Below, piece after piece: positions 17,019 to 25,333 of a DNA stretch of 34,544 bases. The notes under the pieces are model-generated. The model had not been told where the DNA came from, did not search any database, and worked only from the letters and a program-made list of their open reading frames with translations. The stretch covers positions 1 through 34,544 of the forward strand of contig JAQBPV010000329.1 in NCBI GenBank assembly GCA_028287345.1, read 5' to 3'. The number at the start of each line of letters is the position of its first letter. The stretch's first letter is position 1. This DNA comes from Gemmatimonadota bacterium. GTDB taxonomy: Bacteria; Gemmatimonadota; Gemmatimonadetes; Gemmatimonadales; Gemmatimonadaceae. The translations under genes and the position numbers were made by a program.

Positions 17019-17660
17019 TCATTCGTGCCTGACTCGACGCTGCTCCATGGTGTCAGCGACTTCGAGGTCCTGCGCGTCGCCCGATTGACGGAGGCCTTCG
17101 ATTACGCCGTCGACATCGGCCATCGAGCGATTCTGGCTCATCTTCCACTTGCCTTCGAGCCCGGTGATCACGATCTCCACTACGACGATCGCCTTCAACT
17201 GCTGCGCGACGTACTCGGCGGGTGGGTCATCGGTTCGCCAGTCGCTGCCGCGGGCGGATTCGTGGCGTTCGGTGAGTCTCGCAACGTGCGCGCTTAGAAA
17301 CTCGGCGTCGTCACGAAAGCGCACGGTGCCGTAGGCATGAACGGCGACGTAGTTCCACGTCGGCACCACACGCTCGTTCTCGATCTTCGACGGATACCAG
17401 GTTGGGGTGATGTGGCTGTGTGGGCCGGTGAAGATCACGAGGGCATCTGCCTCACCGGCAACCAGCTTGTGGTGGGCATTCGCTCGGGCGACATGCCCTT
17501 CGAGTGTGCCGAGTGGTCCGTCGCTTACGCGGAGAATGAGAGGGAGGTGCGTGGCGAACAATCCACCAGTGGCCGTCACGAGTGTCGCGAAGGGATTCGC
17601 GTTCATGAAGGCGTGAAGGGTAGGGATGTCCTGCTCGGCGTTCAGGCGGGGGATGTACAC
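17019..17660 (-). CDS. PaiB-type FMN-binding protein
   Basis: The product is about 213 residues from the GTG at 17660, which gives the family's typical beginning (M/V)YIPRLN. An earlier in-frame start at 17771 would overlap the upstream 80-residue gene and adds 37 residues that do not resemble the family; neither start has a strong ribosome site. Recognisable family segments are HLPLIL, GHVARANAHHKL, HSHITPTWYPSK, VPTWNYVAVHAYG and GKWKMSQNR. PaiB-family proteins have the split-barrel FMN-binding fold; the Bacillus PaiB was described as a negative regulator of sporulation and protease genes, but the role elsewhere is open. It is the last gene of a likely three-gene operon with the 80-residue membrane protein and the DUF2891 gene. 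Confidence 0.88.
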   Translation of the reverse strand: MYIPRLNAEQDIPTLHAFMNANPFATLVTATGGLFATHLPLILRVSDGPLGTLEGHVARANAHHKLVAGEADALVIFTGPHSHITPTWYPSKIENERVVPTWNYVAVHAYGTVRFRDDAEFLSAHVARLTERHESARGSDWRTDDPPAEYVAQQLKAIVVVEIVITGLEGKWKMSQNRSMADVDGVIEGLRQSGDAQDLEVADTMEQRRVRHE

Positions 17661-17730
17661 GATGTGAACGCTATCTGCCTGGCGGTGTGAGTCAACGTTT
17701 GGGAACGACGGAACGACGAAACAGCAGGGG

Positions 17731-17973
17731 CTATCCCTCACGCGGCCGATCGCGACGCTCAGCGAGACCACCCCAACTCAGCGTCCAGTGGAATGCACTC
17801 GAAATGGGAGACGCCATGCGCGTCTTCAATAACGCATCGATTCCTCGCAACAGCCACATCACCAAACCCAACACCGCCACCGCGACCACCCAAAGCGGAA
17901 AGACGACGATGAAGAAAACGATGATGAACGGCATCAACAGGATCGGCGCAACGGGAAGAGCCATCACAATCAT
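17731..17973 (-). CDS. 80-residue membrane protein of unknown function
   Basis: The start ATG (17973-17971) lies three bases after the stop of the DUF2891 gene, suggesting translational coupling. The first 43 residues are almost wholly hydrophobic and form two membrane segments (about residues 4-22 and 24-43). They are followed by RGIDALLKTRMASPI and a polar C-terminus rich in Arg/Glu (ERRDRPREG). No family is recognised. Its position between two genes on the same strand, the tight spacing and the clear hydropathy argue that it is expressed. It ends 70 bases before the PaiB-like start chosen here. Confidence 0.68.
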   Translation of the reverse strand: MIVMALPVAPILLMPFIIVFFIVVFPLWVVAVAVLGLVMWLLRGIDALLKTRMASPISSAFHWTLSWGGLAERRDRPREG

Positions 17974-17976
17974 GAG

Positions 17977-18990
17977 TCAAGCCAGCATGGAGAGAAGGGC
18001 AAAGCTCGCAAGCCAATGCTCGCCCGCATAGTCGCCAGCCACGTGCGGCATGCTCGCGTTCATGTGCGCCGTGGCCGCATTCACCATCAGCTCACGACGC
18101 GGATCGTCGTCACTCAGCGTCCGCGCGATCGACCGCCAGCACCATGCTCGGCTGAGATTCAACCCGTCGAGATGAGCGATCCTGCCGTCAGTGCGATCGC
18201 TCACGGTGGCGGGAGTGAAGAGCGTGAGTGGATCGCGTGCTTCGATGCGCGGCAAGAACCGTACTAACCATGCCGAGAAAAGATCGGCGTCGAGCGAGCG
18301 ACGCATGCACTCCGCCTCGATCAGCGCGGACGAGAGAAAGTCATCGCCGCTGGGCTCCCACGCCTGACAATCCACATCATTCGAAAACCACGACACCGCG
18401 CGCCCGCGCAACAGGCGGCCGAACCGCTTGTCGCGCGTCGCATCCGAATACTCGAGCGCGAGCGCGATGGCAAATGCAGAATTGAAGTGTGTGCCGACGC
18501 GGACGGGATACGTCGCGCGAGGCAGGAAGCCAGTGAAGCGACTGACGAACTCGCCCGCCAGGGGCTTGAGTGTGGTGCTCCAGAACTTTCCTTCCGTCGA
18601 CTGGTACCGAGCGAGCTCGGCGGACAGCATCAACAGCCACGCCCAACCGTATGGACGCTCGAAGCCACCACGTGACGGCTGCTCGAGATACGCGAACTCG
18701 GCGGCGACGTTCGCGAAGGTGAATTGTCGACTGAACAACTTGCGAATGTCATCCGCTTCAGCGATGTCGGGCTGCAGCCGCAACACCGTTGCCAACAGCC
18801 AATAGCCGTGCACGCATGAATGCCAGTCAAAGCTGCCGAAGAAGATCGGATGCAGCGAGCGCGGACTGCGAAGGTCGTCGGCACCGTTGAGAATGTGATC
18901 GGGCTTGTTCGGATACTCCCGTTCCACATGCGCCAGGGCGAGCCGAGCGAACTTCGACGCGATGTCCGGTGTCAGCGACAGCGAGTCCAT
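17977..18990 (-). CDS. DUF2891-family protein
   Basis: The product is about 337 residues from the ATG at 18990; a TTG one codon earlier is an alternative, and no clear ribosome site is present for either. The hallmark near residue 50, LHPIFFGSFDWHSCVHGYWL, matches DUF2891, as do RPYGWAWLLML and VRVGTHFNSAFAIALALEY. The repeated helical pattern with conserved aromatic and His residues suggests an (alpha/alpha)-toroid fold like those of glycoside-processing enzymes, but no activity is established. No signal peptide is seen. It is the first gene of a likely operon with the 80-residue membrane protein and PaiB-like gene. About 108 bases separate it from the upstream metallo-beta-lactamase-fold gene, without an obvious terminator. 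Confidence 0.88.
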   Translation of the reverse strand: MDSLSLTPDIASKFARLALAHVEREYPNKPDHILNGADDLRSPRSLHPIFFGSFDWHSCVHGYWLLATVLRLQPDIAEADDIRKLFSRQFTFANVAAEFAYLEQPSRGGFERPYGWAWLLMLSAELARYQSTEGKFWSTTLKPLAGEFVSRFTGFLPRATYPVRVGTHFNSAFAIALALEYSDATRDKRFGRLLRGRAVSWFSNDVDCQAWEPSGDDFLSSALIEAECMRRSLDADLFSAWLVRFLPRIEARDPLTLFTPATVSDRTDGRIAHLDGLNLSRAWCWRSIARTLSDDDPRRELMVNAATAHMNASMPHVAGDYAGEHWLASFALLSMLA

Positions 18991-19098
18991 CAATGCCGAT
19001 AGACGAGCATGTACATGAACAATGGTAGTCCAGTGCCGGCCATCATCACAGCAGCCGGACAGTACCTGCGCGTCTACACGTGGCGGCGTTCGATCGAC

Positions 19099-20613
19099 TC
19101 AGGGTGAGGAGAGCCGAATGATCGTCGGCCAGTCGGTTGGGCCGAGGTGCTCGGCGGCAAACGTCAAGGGTTCGATGCCGACGCGAGCGGCGGCGCGCGC
19201 GACCTCCGTGGTGTAGAGTGCCGGCTCCTTCACGGTCTGGATGTAGTCACTCGCCCACAGCGACCGATCGCTCGGCGACCACGCCATGAGCGCACCCTCG
19301 CTGGCGATGCCATCGATCGGATAGAGACGAAGCGCGCCGCCGGCAAGCGACAGCGAGTCGCTGACACCGATGAACTTCATTTGCACGGGCCTCGTGCGCC
19401 GCGCGAACTCGAGCGCATCGGGCTCACGCGTCCACCGGCGCGCGACAACGCGATCGAGCATCGGGCGCGAGCTCGCGTGCGAGACGACCGTGGCACCACG
19501 CGATACCCAGTACCGCACGCCGGCGATGTGCGGCCACGCGAGATCGGTTACGACGACAACCACGGCCTTGTGCTTCGGATAGAGCCGAGCGATCCACGCC
19601 GAATCGAGTCGTCCGCGCGCGTCGCCTTGCGTGGCGTCGAGAAGAAATACGGTATCGCGAAGCATCATTAGACCATGACGATAGCCGCGGTTGCGCAGGA
19701 CCATCATGTCGCGGCCGACGCGCTCGGTGTCCACCGGCAATGGCTGAAGGAACATCGCCAACTCCGCTTTCATCGCCGGGGAGGCGGGCATCCGCATTGA
19801 CGGCGCACTGTCGGGCGCAACGAGCGAGAAGTCTCCATCCACGCGCTCGGTGTCGACGTCGCCGGCTATGAGATGAAAGACAGCTCCAGGACGAATCAGG
19901 TCGCCGGCGGCGATCCACGTCTGATACACGAACTCGCTCCGCACCTGGCCCCAGAGATAGTGCGACTCTTCGCGATCGAGCTTCACCGGGAGGCCGGTCT
20001 TCACGTCGAGATACAGTCGTTCCGGACCGTAGACGCCGGCGCGCTCGACGACGAGCCGCGGGTACTCTCGATAGACGCAGCGCGACACGACCTTCACGTC
20101 CGGCGCAGCGCGCCAATCGGCGAGCACGGCCCACGCGCTCATCGCGCGCGACGCGGCGCTGGTCGCAAAGAGCGCAGGCACCGCGCGTACGAGTGTATCG
20201 CGAACGAAGAAGCTCGCCTGCTCGTTCGCGAGAATGGTCATCGTTGGCGCGCCGCCGCCGCCAAGGCCACTCATCCTCGATTGTGCACGCTCGGTGCGCG
20301 AAGTGAGATCGAACCACCGCTCGCCCTGCGTTATCATCGAGAAGAAGGGCGGATACGGCCGATCGGACTGAAAGTTCTGCTGCGTGACGTCGGTGCTCGT
20401 CGTGTGGATGATGCGTCCCGCCGCGCGATCAAGTCCCGCCGCCCGCCATGCACGTGCGACGGCTGCCGCCGCATCACCACTCGCCGGCGAGCAACGCTCG
20501 GCGGTGGCAGGCGGCAGCGGAGACTGTGCTTCGAGCACCGCCGCGGAGGCGCCGCGCTGTGAGAGCGTGTGCAATCCAACGAGAACGAGCAGCGAACGGT
20601 AGCGGACGGGCAT
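19099..20613 (-). CDS. Exported metallo-beta-lactamase-fold protein lacking the metal motif
   Basis: The product is 504 residues; the ATG at 20613 has GGAGA six bases upstream. The first 24 residues form a signal peptide (MPVRYRSLLVLVGLHTLSQR, then GASA). Residues about 30-310 are a beta-rich region with a long low-similarity stretch. The C-terminal part follows the order seen in exported metallo-beta-lactamase-fold hydrolases: DTVFLLDATQG, a central motif, YWVSRGATVVSHASSRPML, then LRLYPIDG, ALMAWSPSDRSLWASDYIQT. At the place of the zinc motif THxHxDH the protein reads TDLAWPH (356-362): only the last His remains, and the later HSDG-like site is DGIASEG (434-440). Hydrolysis by a di-zinc site is therefore unlikely; a binding role is a possibility. 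The gene follows susD after 237 bases, and its start lies in a strong hairpin. Confidence 0.75.
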   Translation of the reverse strand: MPVRYRSLLVLVGLHTLSQRGASAAVLEAQSPLPPATAERCSPASGDAAAAVARAWRAAGLDRAAGRIIHTTSTDVTQQNFQSDRPYPPFFSMITQGERWFDLTSRTERAQSRMSGLGGGGAPTMTILANEQASFFVRDTLVRAVPALFATSAASRAMSAWAVLADWRAAPDVKVVSRCVYREYPRLVVERAGVYGPERLYLDVKTGLPVKLDREESHYLWGQVRSEFVYQTWIAAGDLIRPGAVFHLIAGDVDTERVDGDFSLVAPDSAPSMRMPASPAMKAELAMFLQPLPVDTERVGRDMMVLRNRGYRHGLMMLRDTVFLLDATQGDARGRLDSAWIARLYPKHKAVVVVVTDLAWPHIAGVRYWVSRGATVVSHASSRPMLDRVVARRWTREPDALEFARRTRPVQMKFIGVSDSLSLAGGALRLYPIDGIASEGALMAWSPSDRSLWASDYIQTVKEPALYTTEVARAAARVGIEPLTFAAEHLGPTDWPTIIRLSSP

Positions 20614-20664
20614 CGATGTCTCCGGATGGGGAAATGACTTTCCCCATCCTACGCGACATCGATG
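20611..20664 (-). promoter_or_regulatory. Two-stem hairpin pairing the start codon and part of the Shine-Dalgarno
   Basis: On the minus strand the leader of the metallo-beta-lactamase-fold gene folds into an inner perfect 11-bp stem (20624-20634 with 20639-20649, 4-base loop TGAC/GTCA) and an outer perfect 10-bp stem (20611-20620 with 20655-20664), separated by a 3/5-base internal loop. The ATG (20613-20611) lies in the outer stem. The GGAGA (20623-20619) lies partly in the internal loop and partly in the outer stem. All 42 stem bases are Watson-Crick paired. It should strongly restrict translation initiation unless opened. Confidence 0.6.
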
Positions 20665-20807
20665 CGCTGCGAGTCACCCATGCTGCGAGCTGCAGCCAGC
20701 AGCGGCGAGTGGTCGTTCAGCGTCGGCGAATGACATTGGCTGTCAATCGCGAGCGTACCTCACAGGAGTGGTTCTCGCCGGCAGCCGTCGGCCGATAGCG
20801 CATGCGA

Positions 20808-20835
20808 TCCCGCATGAGATGTCGCTCATGCGGGA
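20808..20835 (-). terminator. Hairpin just after susD
   Basis: A perfect 11-bp stem, TCCCGCATGAG at 20808-20818 and CTCATGCGGGA at 20825-20835, with a 6-base loop. On the transcribed strand it begins 15 bases after the susD stop. No U-tract follows, so it may terminate partially or protect the susCD message from 3' decay. Confidence 0.55.
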
Positions 20836-20850
20836 CGATTCATGTCTGTG

Positions 20851-22122
20851 TCAGGGCTTCTTCATCGCTTCATTGTTGTCCCGCTCTGCGCGCGGAATCG
20901 GATAGCAGTTCTGCGAGCCGACGGGCGCATAGCCCGGCTTGACGTACGCCGAACCCGTGGCAGCGATGCCCAGGGTGGATGCCGGCGAACGCCGATAGTC
21001 GCCGATGCGCTTGCCCTCCATGTAGAACTCGAACGCGCGTTGCGTGAACAGCTCGGTCATCACGCTCGCCGCATCTGTCGCACCAGTGTACGCCGGCAGC
21101 GAGTTCGCCGCACGACGCGCGTTGATCAACGCAAGCTGCTGCACCGGATCCGCCGACGCTTCGGCGGAGATGTAATCCGCCTCGAGCTTGGACGCCAAAC
21201 GCACCGGCGACGCATAAGCCGGATACTTCTGCTGAATGTAGAATCCGCCCGGTACGGCATCCTGCGGTTGCAGCGTATGCGTGCCCGGCGCCTTGAAGGG
21301 CACGCGCGGATCGGTCGTCTGGAAGAACGTCGGCACGCTGATCGAGCCCCGGTCGAAGGTGAACGACCACAAGCGGTTGGATAGGCGCGTGCGGTTGGTC
21401 AAGTCATCGACGAAGGTAAGGTTCAGCGAGAAGCCGGCCGGCACAGCATCGGCATCTGCCTTCGCACCAGCCTTGTCGCCCTTCTGGAGCTTGGCGCGCG
21501 CACGCCCAACCAGTGAGGCACTCGCGAGATTCTTTCCATCGGTCGTTCCGTTGGCGTTTCCGACATCCACGCCCTTCGTGAACCAGACGATCGCAGTGTC
21601 GAGCATCTGCGCGGTCGTCAGCTCCGGACCAGGCTTGCCAGGTCCCGACGACAGCGTGCCGGTGCAGAAATCGGTCGCCATCTGGAGTACGGCAAACCCG
21701 CGGAACGTCGCCGCCCGAGCGAGACTGATGTTCGTCGTTGGATTCGGCAGGTCGAGCGCGAGCACGATCTGCGTGGACGACGCCGCAAGGGACAGCGGCT
21801 GCCACACGTCGGTATTCAACGAGCCATTCAAATCGGAGATCGTGCGGAACCCGAATTCATTGCGCGTCGGGAAGGTGTCCGACACGTTCGCCTCACCGGT
21901 GAACCACGCGCCGTACATGATCAACCAACCGATCGCGGTGGCGAAGTTCTGTTGGGCGGAGAGAGCGAGCGTCGCCGCACCCGACGTTGGATCCACCGTC
22001 GAGGCGTCGATCAGGTTCGGATTGGTAACCTGGAGGAAACTATCCTTGCAGGCCACCGCGCTCCCCGAGAGGAGCAGGGCGCCGCAGAGTGTGCGCGTGA
22101 CCGCGCGTCGAATCGTCTTCAT
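20851..22122 (-). CDS. SusD/RagB-family outer-membrane nutrient-binding lipoprotein
   Basis: The product is 423 residues. The ATG at 22122 follows GAGGAAA and opens a lipoprotein signal (MKTIRRAVTRTLCGALLLSG, lipobox SAVAC with Cys25). The mature start DSFLQVTNPNLIDASTV and the helical body with NLASASLVGRARAKLQKGD are typical SusD/RagB. The C-terminus also fits: AYASPVRLASKLEADYISAEA, LINARRAANSLPAYTG, MTELFTQRAFEFYMEGKRIGDYRR and CYPIPRAERDNN. SusD caps the SusC barrel and captures the substrate (glycan, peptide or other) outside the outer membrane. It starts 18 bases after the susC stop and belongs to the same operon. The binding specificity cannot be read from the sequence. Confidence 0.93.
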   Translation of the reverse strand: MKTIRRAVTRTLCGALLLSGSAVACKDSFLQVTNPNLIDASTVDPTSGAATLALSAQQNFATAIGWLIMYGAWFTGEANVSDTFPTRNEFGFRTISDLNGSLNTDVWQPLSLAASSTQIVLALDLPNPTTNISLARAATFRGFAVLQMATDFCTGTLSSGPGKPGPELTTAQMLDTAIVWFTKGVDVGNANGTTDGKNLASASLVGRARAKLQKGDKAGAKADADAVPAGFSLNLTFVDDLTNRTRLSNRLWSFTFDRGSISVPTFFQTTDPRVPFKAPGTHTLQPQDAVPGGFYIQQKYPAYASPVRLASKLEADYISAEASADPVQQLALINARRAANSLPAYTGATDAASVMTELFTQRAFEFYMEGKRIGDYRRSPASTLGIAATGSAYVKPGYAPVGSQNCYPIPRAERDNNEAMKKP

Positions 22123-22140
22123 GATTTCCTCGCGCGATGG

Positions 22141-25100
22141 TTAGAAGGAGACGCTGAGCCGGAGAAGAGTCTTGCGGGCATTCGGAAGCGTGAGGAAGTC
22201 TTCGCGGTTGAAGCCGCCGCCCAAGCCATTCGGATTGGACACGACCTCGGGATCCGCACCACCGTACCTCGTCCACATCTTCACGTTCTGCATGGCGAGC
22301 GTGATGGTGAGGCCCTGAATCTTGCCACCGGCGTTGTTCAGCAGCCGAGCGGGCACGTCGTAGGCGAACGACAACTCGCGCAGGCGCACGAAGTCCCCGT
22401 TCTGGATGAACGCGTCGTACACGTCGTTCACCGTCGCCGCGTTGCCCGCCGTGGTGACGAAGGCCGGACGTCCCGGCGTATCGTCGCCGTAGCGGCGCAG
22501 GAATTCCTCGCGCGACAGCACGGTCTTGTCGAGCTTGAGATTCGAGCGGACCAGCTGCGTCTCGCGGAAAAACTGCGTGTTGTTGAACACCTCGAAGTCG
22601 CGCTTCGAGTCGAACGACCCGGTGATACGGAGGTTCTTCATCACGGTGAACGTGTTGGACAGGTTCCACTCGAACGTCGGCAGGATGTTCCCCATCGGCA
22701 CGAGTGTGTCGGAGACCGTAACGCGGCTGTTCGCCACGTCGATGGTCTGGATCTTCTTCGACATGAAGACACCCAACTGCTGCCCTTGCACGGCCCGGTT
22801 TCTCTGGCTGCCGAGATTGAAGGATGGAACGCCGCCGAGACTCGTCAACTCGTTGCGAAGCGTGTTGCCGCTCGCGCGGATGTCCCACTCGAAGTTCCGC
22901 ATGCGCAGCGCATTCACGCTGACCTGCATCTCGAGGCCGCTGTTCACCACCTGCCCGATGTTCGCCAACGGGTTGGCGTTGAAGCCGAGCGACGGCGGAA
23001 TGGGCCTCGCGATGATCAGGTCATTTGTGACCTTGTGAAAGTACGTCAGTTCGGTGGAGATGCGGTCGTTCCAGAAGCCCGCGTCGGCACCGAGCTCGTA
23101 CTCTACGCCTCGCTCGGCCTTGAGGCTATCGTTGCCAGGATTGCCGGGAATGGCGCCGGCGTTCGTCGTGCCCGTGATGTTGAATGGCGTCGCAACGAGT
23201 GTCGTCAGCGCGTCACCTGGCGCAGGTGACCGACCGGTCGAACCCCATGCGCCACGGACGCGTAGCGTGTTCACGTATCTCGTGAGTGGGTTGAAGAACC
23301 GCTCCTCCGAGATCGTCCATGTTCCGCCCACCTTGGGCAGCACGAACGCCGGTGCGGTGTTGCCGAACGCAGAATTCTTGTCGACCCGCACGCCGAATTG
23401 CACGAACGCGCGGTTCTGATAGCCCAGCTGCAGCTGGCCGAGGTAACCGAAGCTTCGCTGCTCCGTGAACGTCCCGCCGCCCGTCGTCGTGGCCGCAGAG
23501 CTCACGGACCGGTTGTCGTTCGTCACGAGCCCGATGCCGGTGGCCAGCGTCGCCTTGTTCCGCGACGAGATCACCTGCAGTCCGAAGGAGAGATTGCTCT
23601 CCCACTGGCTCGTTCCACCGAACGTGCGACGCACATTGCCGAGGTAGTCCACGGTATACCGCTCGGCGCCGCGGCTGGTCTGCTGGTTGCTGCCGCCGTC
23701 GGTGAGACCGCCGTACCACGTGCTGTCGTTCTTGGGCGAGAAATCGGTCTGCTCGTCCTGCGCGTAGTCCATGCCCAGTGTCACGCGGTTGGTGAACCAC
23801 GGAATGGGCAGGTAGTTCGCCGAAAGGTTCGTCGTCACGCGGTGCGTGAGCAGGGAATGCTCGCGCGCGTTGATCGCGGCATAGTGGCGATTGAAGCCGT
23901 ACCAGCCGTCGTTGCTCGCGGCGAGGGCGTCGCTGCGCGTTCTCGGGTCGCCGAGCAGCGCGCCACCGAGCCAGCCGAAGATGTTGTTGTCGTTGTCCGG
24001 CAGGTCCGTCTTCGTCTGCGCGAGGCCCAACCCGGCTTCGATCGTGACGCGCGAATCGGGGATGTAATTGAAGTTCGAGCGCACGTTGTACCGCTCGAAC
24101 TGGTTGTTCGGCAGCGTGCCCGCCGTGGCTTCGGACCCATAGGAGAGGTTGTAGCCGAATGACTGGCCACCACCGCGTCCATTCCAGCCAATCTGCCGAT
24201 CCTTGCCCGTCTGGAACGCACCGACGCGCTGCAGCGGGTTGTCGTGAACGAGGGTATTGAGCGCCTGACCGCGGCAGAGCGGGTTGGTGCTCGTCGTTGC
24301 GATGAGAGCGGCCGTGTTGCACAGGCCATAGTTGTCAGGCGGTGTCCACTGCAGCTTGGAGTCCCCACCCTCGAGACGCAGCGACTGCGAGAAGCGGTTC
24401 GCGCCGGGACGCCCCTTCTTCGTGATGATCTGGATCACTCCCGCCGAGGCATCGGCGCCGTACAGCGTGGCGGCCGCGGGCCCCTTCACCAGCTCGACGC
24501 TCTCGATCTCGTCCGGGTTGATGTCATTCAGGCGATCGAACGACTGGCCCGACTGTCCGCTCGCGAGGATACCCTCGTTGATGCGAATGCCGTCGATGAA
24601 GAGCAGTGGCTGGTTCGAGAGATTGATCGACGCGGCACCACGAATACGAATGATCTTCGCCGCACCGGCGCTGCCCGAGTTGGTGCTGACGGCGACGCCC
24701 GGGACGCGCGACTGCAGCAGCTCGGCGACGGTGCTCACCGGCGCGTCCCTCGTGATCTGCGCCGCATTGACGGACGCCACCTGCGCCGACTGCGCACGGC
24801 GCTCCTGGTTGCCGGCGGTTCCGGTGACGACGACTTCCGACAGCGTGACGAGCGACGCCGCCATCTCGAGGTTCATCGTCGCGGTCTGGCCCACGAGAAG
24901 CCGAACGGTATCGCTAACCGCCTTGTACCCGATCTTGAACACACCCACCGACACTCGGCCGGCCGGTACGTTCGAGAGGCGATAGTCGCCTTCTCTATTC
25001 GACTGCGTGACGAGGGCCGTGCCCGGAACGACCACCTGGGCGTCGGCTATCGGTTGGCGAGTGGCGCGGTCTATCACCTTTCCGGTGACCGACGCGGTCT

Positions 25101-25182
25101 GCGCTGTCAGCGCCGACGGAAGTGCAAGGATGAGGAGGGCGATGGACAGCAGCCAACGGGGGGATGACACGCGCGCACACAT
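22141..25182 (-). CDS. SusC/RagA-family TonB-linked outer-membrane transporter
   Basis: The product is about 1013 residues. The ATG at 25182 has AAGGAG six bases upstream; five more codons upstream are open but would include this site. A signal peptide (CARVSSPRWLLSIALLILAL, then PSALTAQ) precedes a carboxypeptidase-D-regulatory-like domain (residues about 31-115: TGKVIDRATRQPIADAQVVV), the TonB-box-like SEVVVTG, and a plug domain (VAELLQSRVPGVAV, IRIRGAASI, PLLFIDGIRIN, IESVELVKGPAAATLYGADA). The rest is the 22-stranded barrel, ending in a C-terminal Phe (LRLSVSF) as expected for Bam recognition. It imports a substrate captured by SusD using TonB energy. It follows the LytTR regulator gene after 151 bases that contain inverted repeats. 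Confidence 0.95.
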   Translation of the reverse strand: MCARVSSPRWLLSIALLILALPSALTAQTASVTGKVIDRATRQPIADAQVVVPGTALVTQSNREGDYRLSNVPAGRVSVGVFKIGYKAVSDTVRLLVGQTATMNLEMAASLVTLSEVVVTGTAGNQERRAQSAQVASVNAAQITRDAPVSTVAELLQSRVPGVAVSTNSGSAGAAKIIRIRGAASINLSNQPLLFIDGIRINEGILASGQSGQSFDRLNDINPDEIESVELVKGPAAATLYGADASAGVIQIITKKGRPGANRFSQSLRLEGGDSKLQWTPPDNYGLCNTAALIATTSTNPLCRGQALNTLVHDNPLQRVGAFQTGKDRQIGWNGRGGGQSFGYNLSYGSEATAGTLPNNQFERYNVRSNFNYIPDSRVTIEAGLGLAQTKTDLPDNDNNIFGWLGGALLGDPRTRSDALAASNDGWYGFNRHYAAINAREHSLLTHRVTTNLSANYLPIPWFTNRVTLGMDYAQDEQTDFSPKNDSTWYGGLTDGGSNQQTSRGAERYTVDYLGNVRRTFGGTSQWESNLSFGLQVISSRNKATLATGIGLVTNDNRSVSSAATTTGGGTFTEQRSFGYLGQLQLGYQNRAFVQFGVRVDKNSAFGNTAPAFVLPKVGGTWTISEERFFNPLTRYVNTLRVRGAWGSTGRSPAPGDALTTLVATPFNITGTTNAGAIPGNPGNDSLKAERGVEYELGADAGFWNDRISTELTYFHKVTNDLIIARPIPPSLGFNANPLANIGQVVNSGLEMQVSVNALRMRNFEWDIRASGNTLRNELTSLGGVPSFNLGSQRNRAVQGQQLGVFMSKKIQTIDVANSRVTVSDTLVPMGNILPTFEWNLSNTFTVMKNLRITGSFDSKRDFEVFNNTQFFRETQLVRSNLKLDKTVLSREEFLRRYGDDTPGRPAFVTTAGNAATVNDVYDAFIQNGDFVRLRELSFAYDVPARLLNNAGGKIQGLTITLAMQNVKMWTRYGGADPEVVSNPNGLGGGFNREDFLTLPNARKTLLRLSVSF

Positions 25183-25232
25183 CTGCGTCTCCTTCATTGG
25201 AAGGGTGGGAGCGGCAGGGACACGTCGAGCGC

Positions 25233-25289
25233 GTCAACCTACGACACGCTGAAATGCGCCGGAAGTGGACGCGGCGCATTGAGGTTGAC
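25233..25289 (-). promoter_or_regulatory. Nested inverted repeats in the susC leader
   Basis: An inner 9-bp perfect inverted repeat (AATGCGCCG at 25253-25261, CGGCGCATT at 25272-25280, 10-base loop) is enclosed by an 8-bp one (GTCAACCT at 25233-25240, AGGTTGAC at 25282-25289). The structure ends about 50 bases before the susC start. It could be an RNA leader structure or paired operator sites for the upstream regulator. Confidence 0.45.
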
Positions 25290-25297
25290 CCCGGAAC

Positions 25298-25313
25298 TGT
25301 GTCGAACGACACA
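25298..25313. promoter_or_regulatory. Palindrome upstream of susC, operator-like
   Basis: TGTGTCG-AA-CGACACA is a 7-2-7 inverted repeat in the 151-base gap between the LytTR regulator gene and susC. The 2-base centre is too tight for a good RNA hairpin, so a protein-binding site is more likely. The half-site element ACGACAC recurs at 25241-25247. Confidence 0.4.
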
Positions 25314-25333
25314 TGCTCCTTTCATCGAAATGT

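Noticed and set aside
17661-17771. N-terminal extension of the PaiB-like protein
   Set aside because: Does not match the family start and would overlap the 80-residue membrane gene; the GTG at 17660 gives the expected beginning.
21952-23229. 425-codon plus-strand open frame opposite susC/susD
   Set aside because: Crosses the ends of two genuine genes and shows no motif; antisense shadow.
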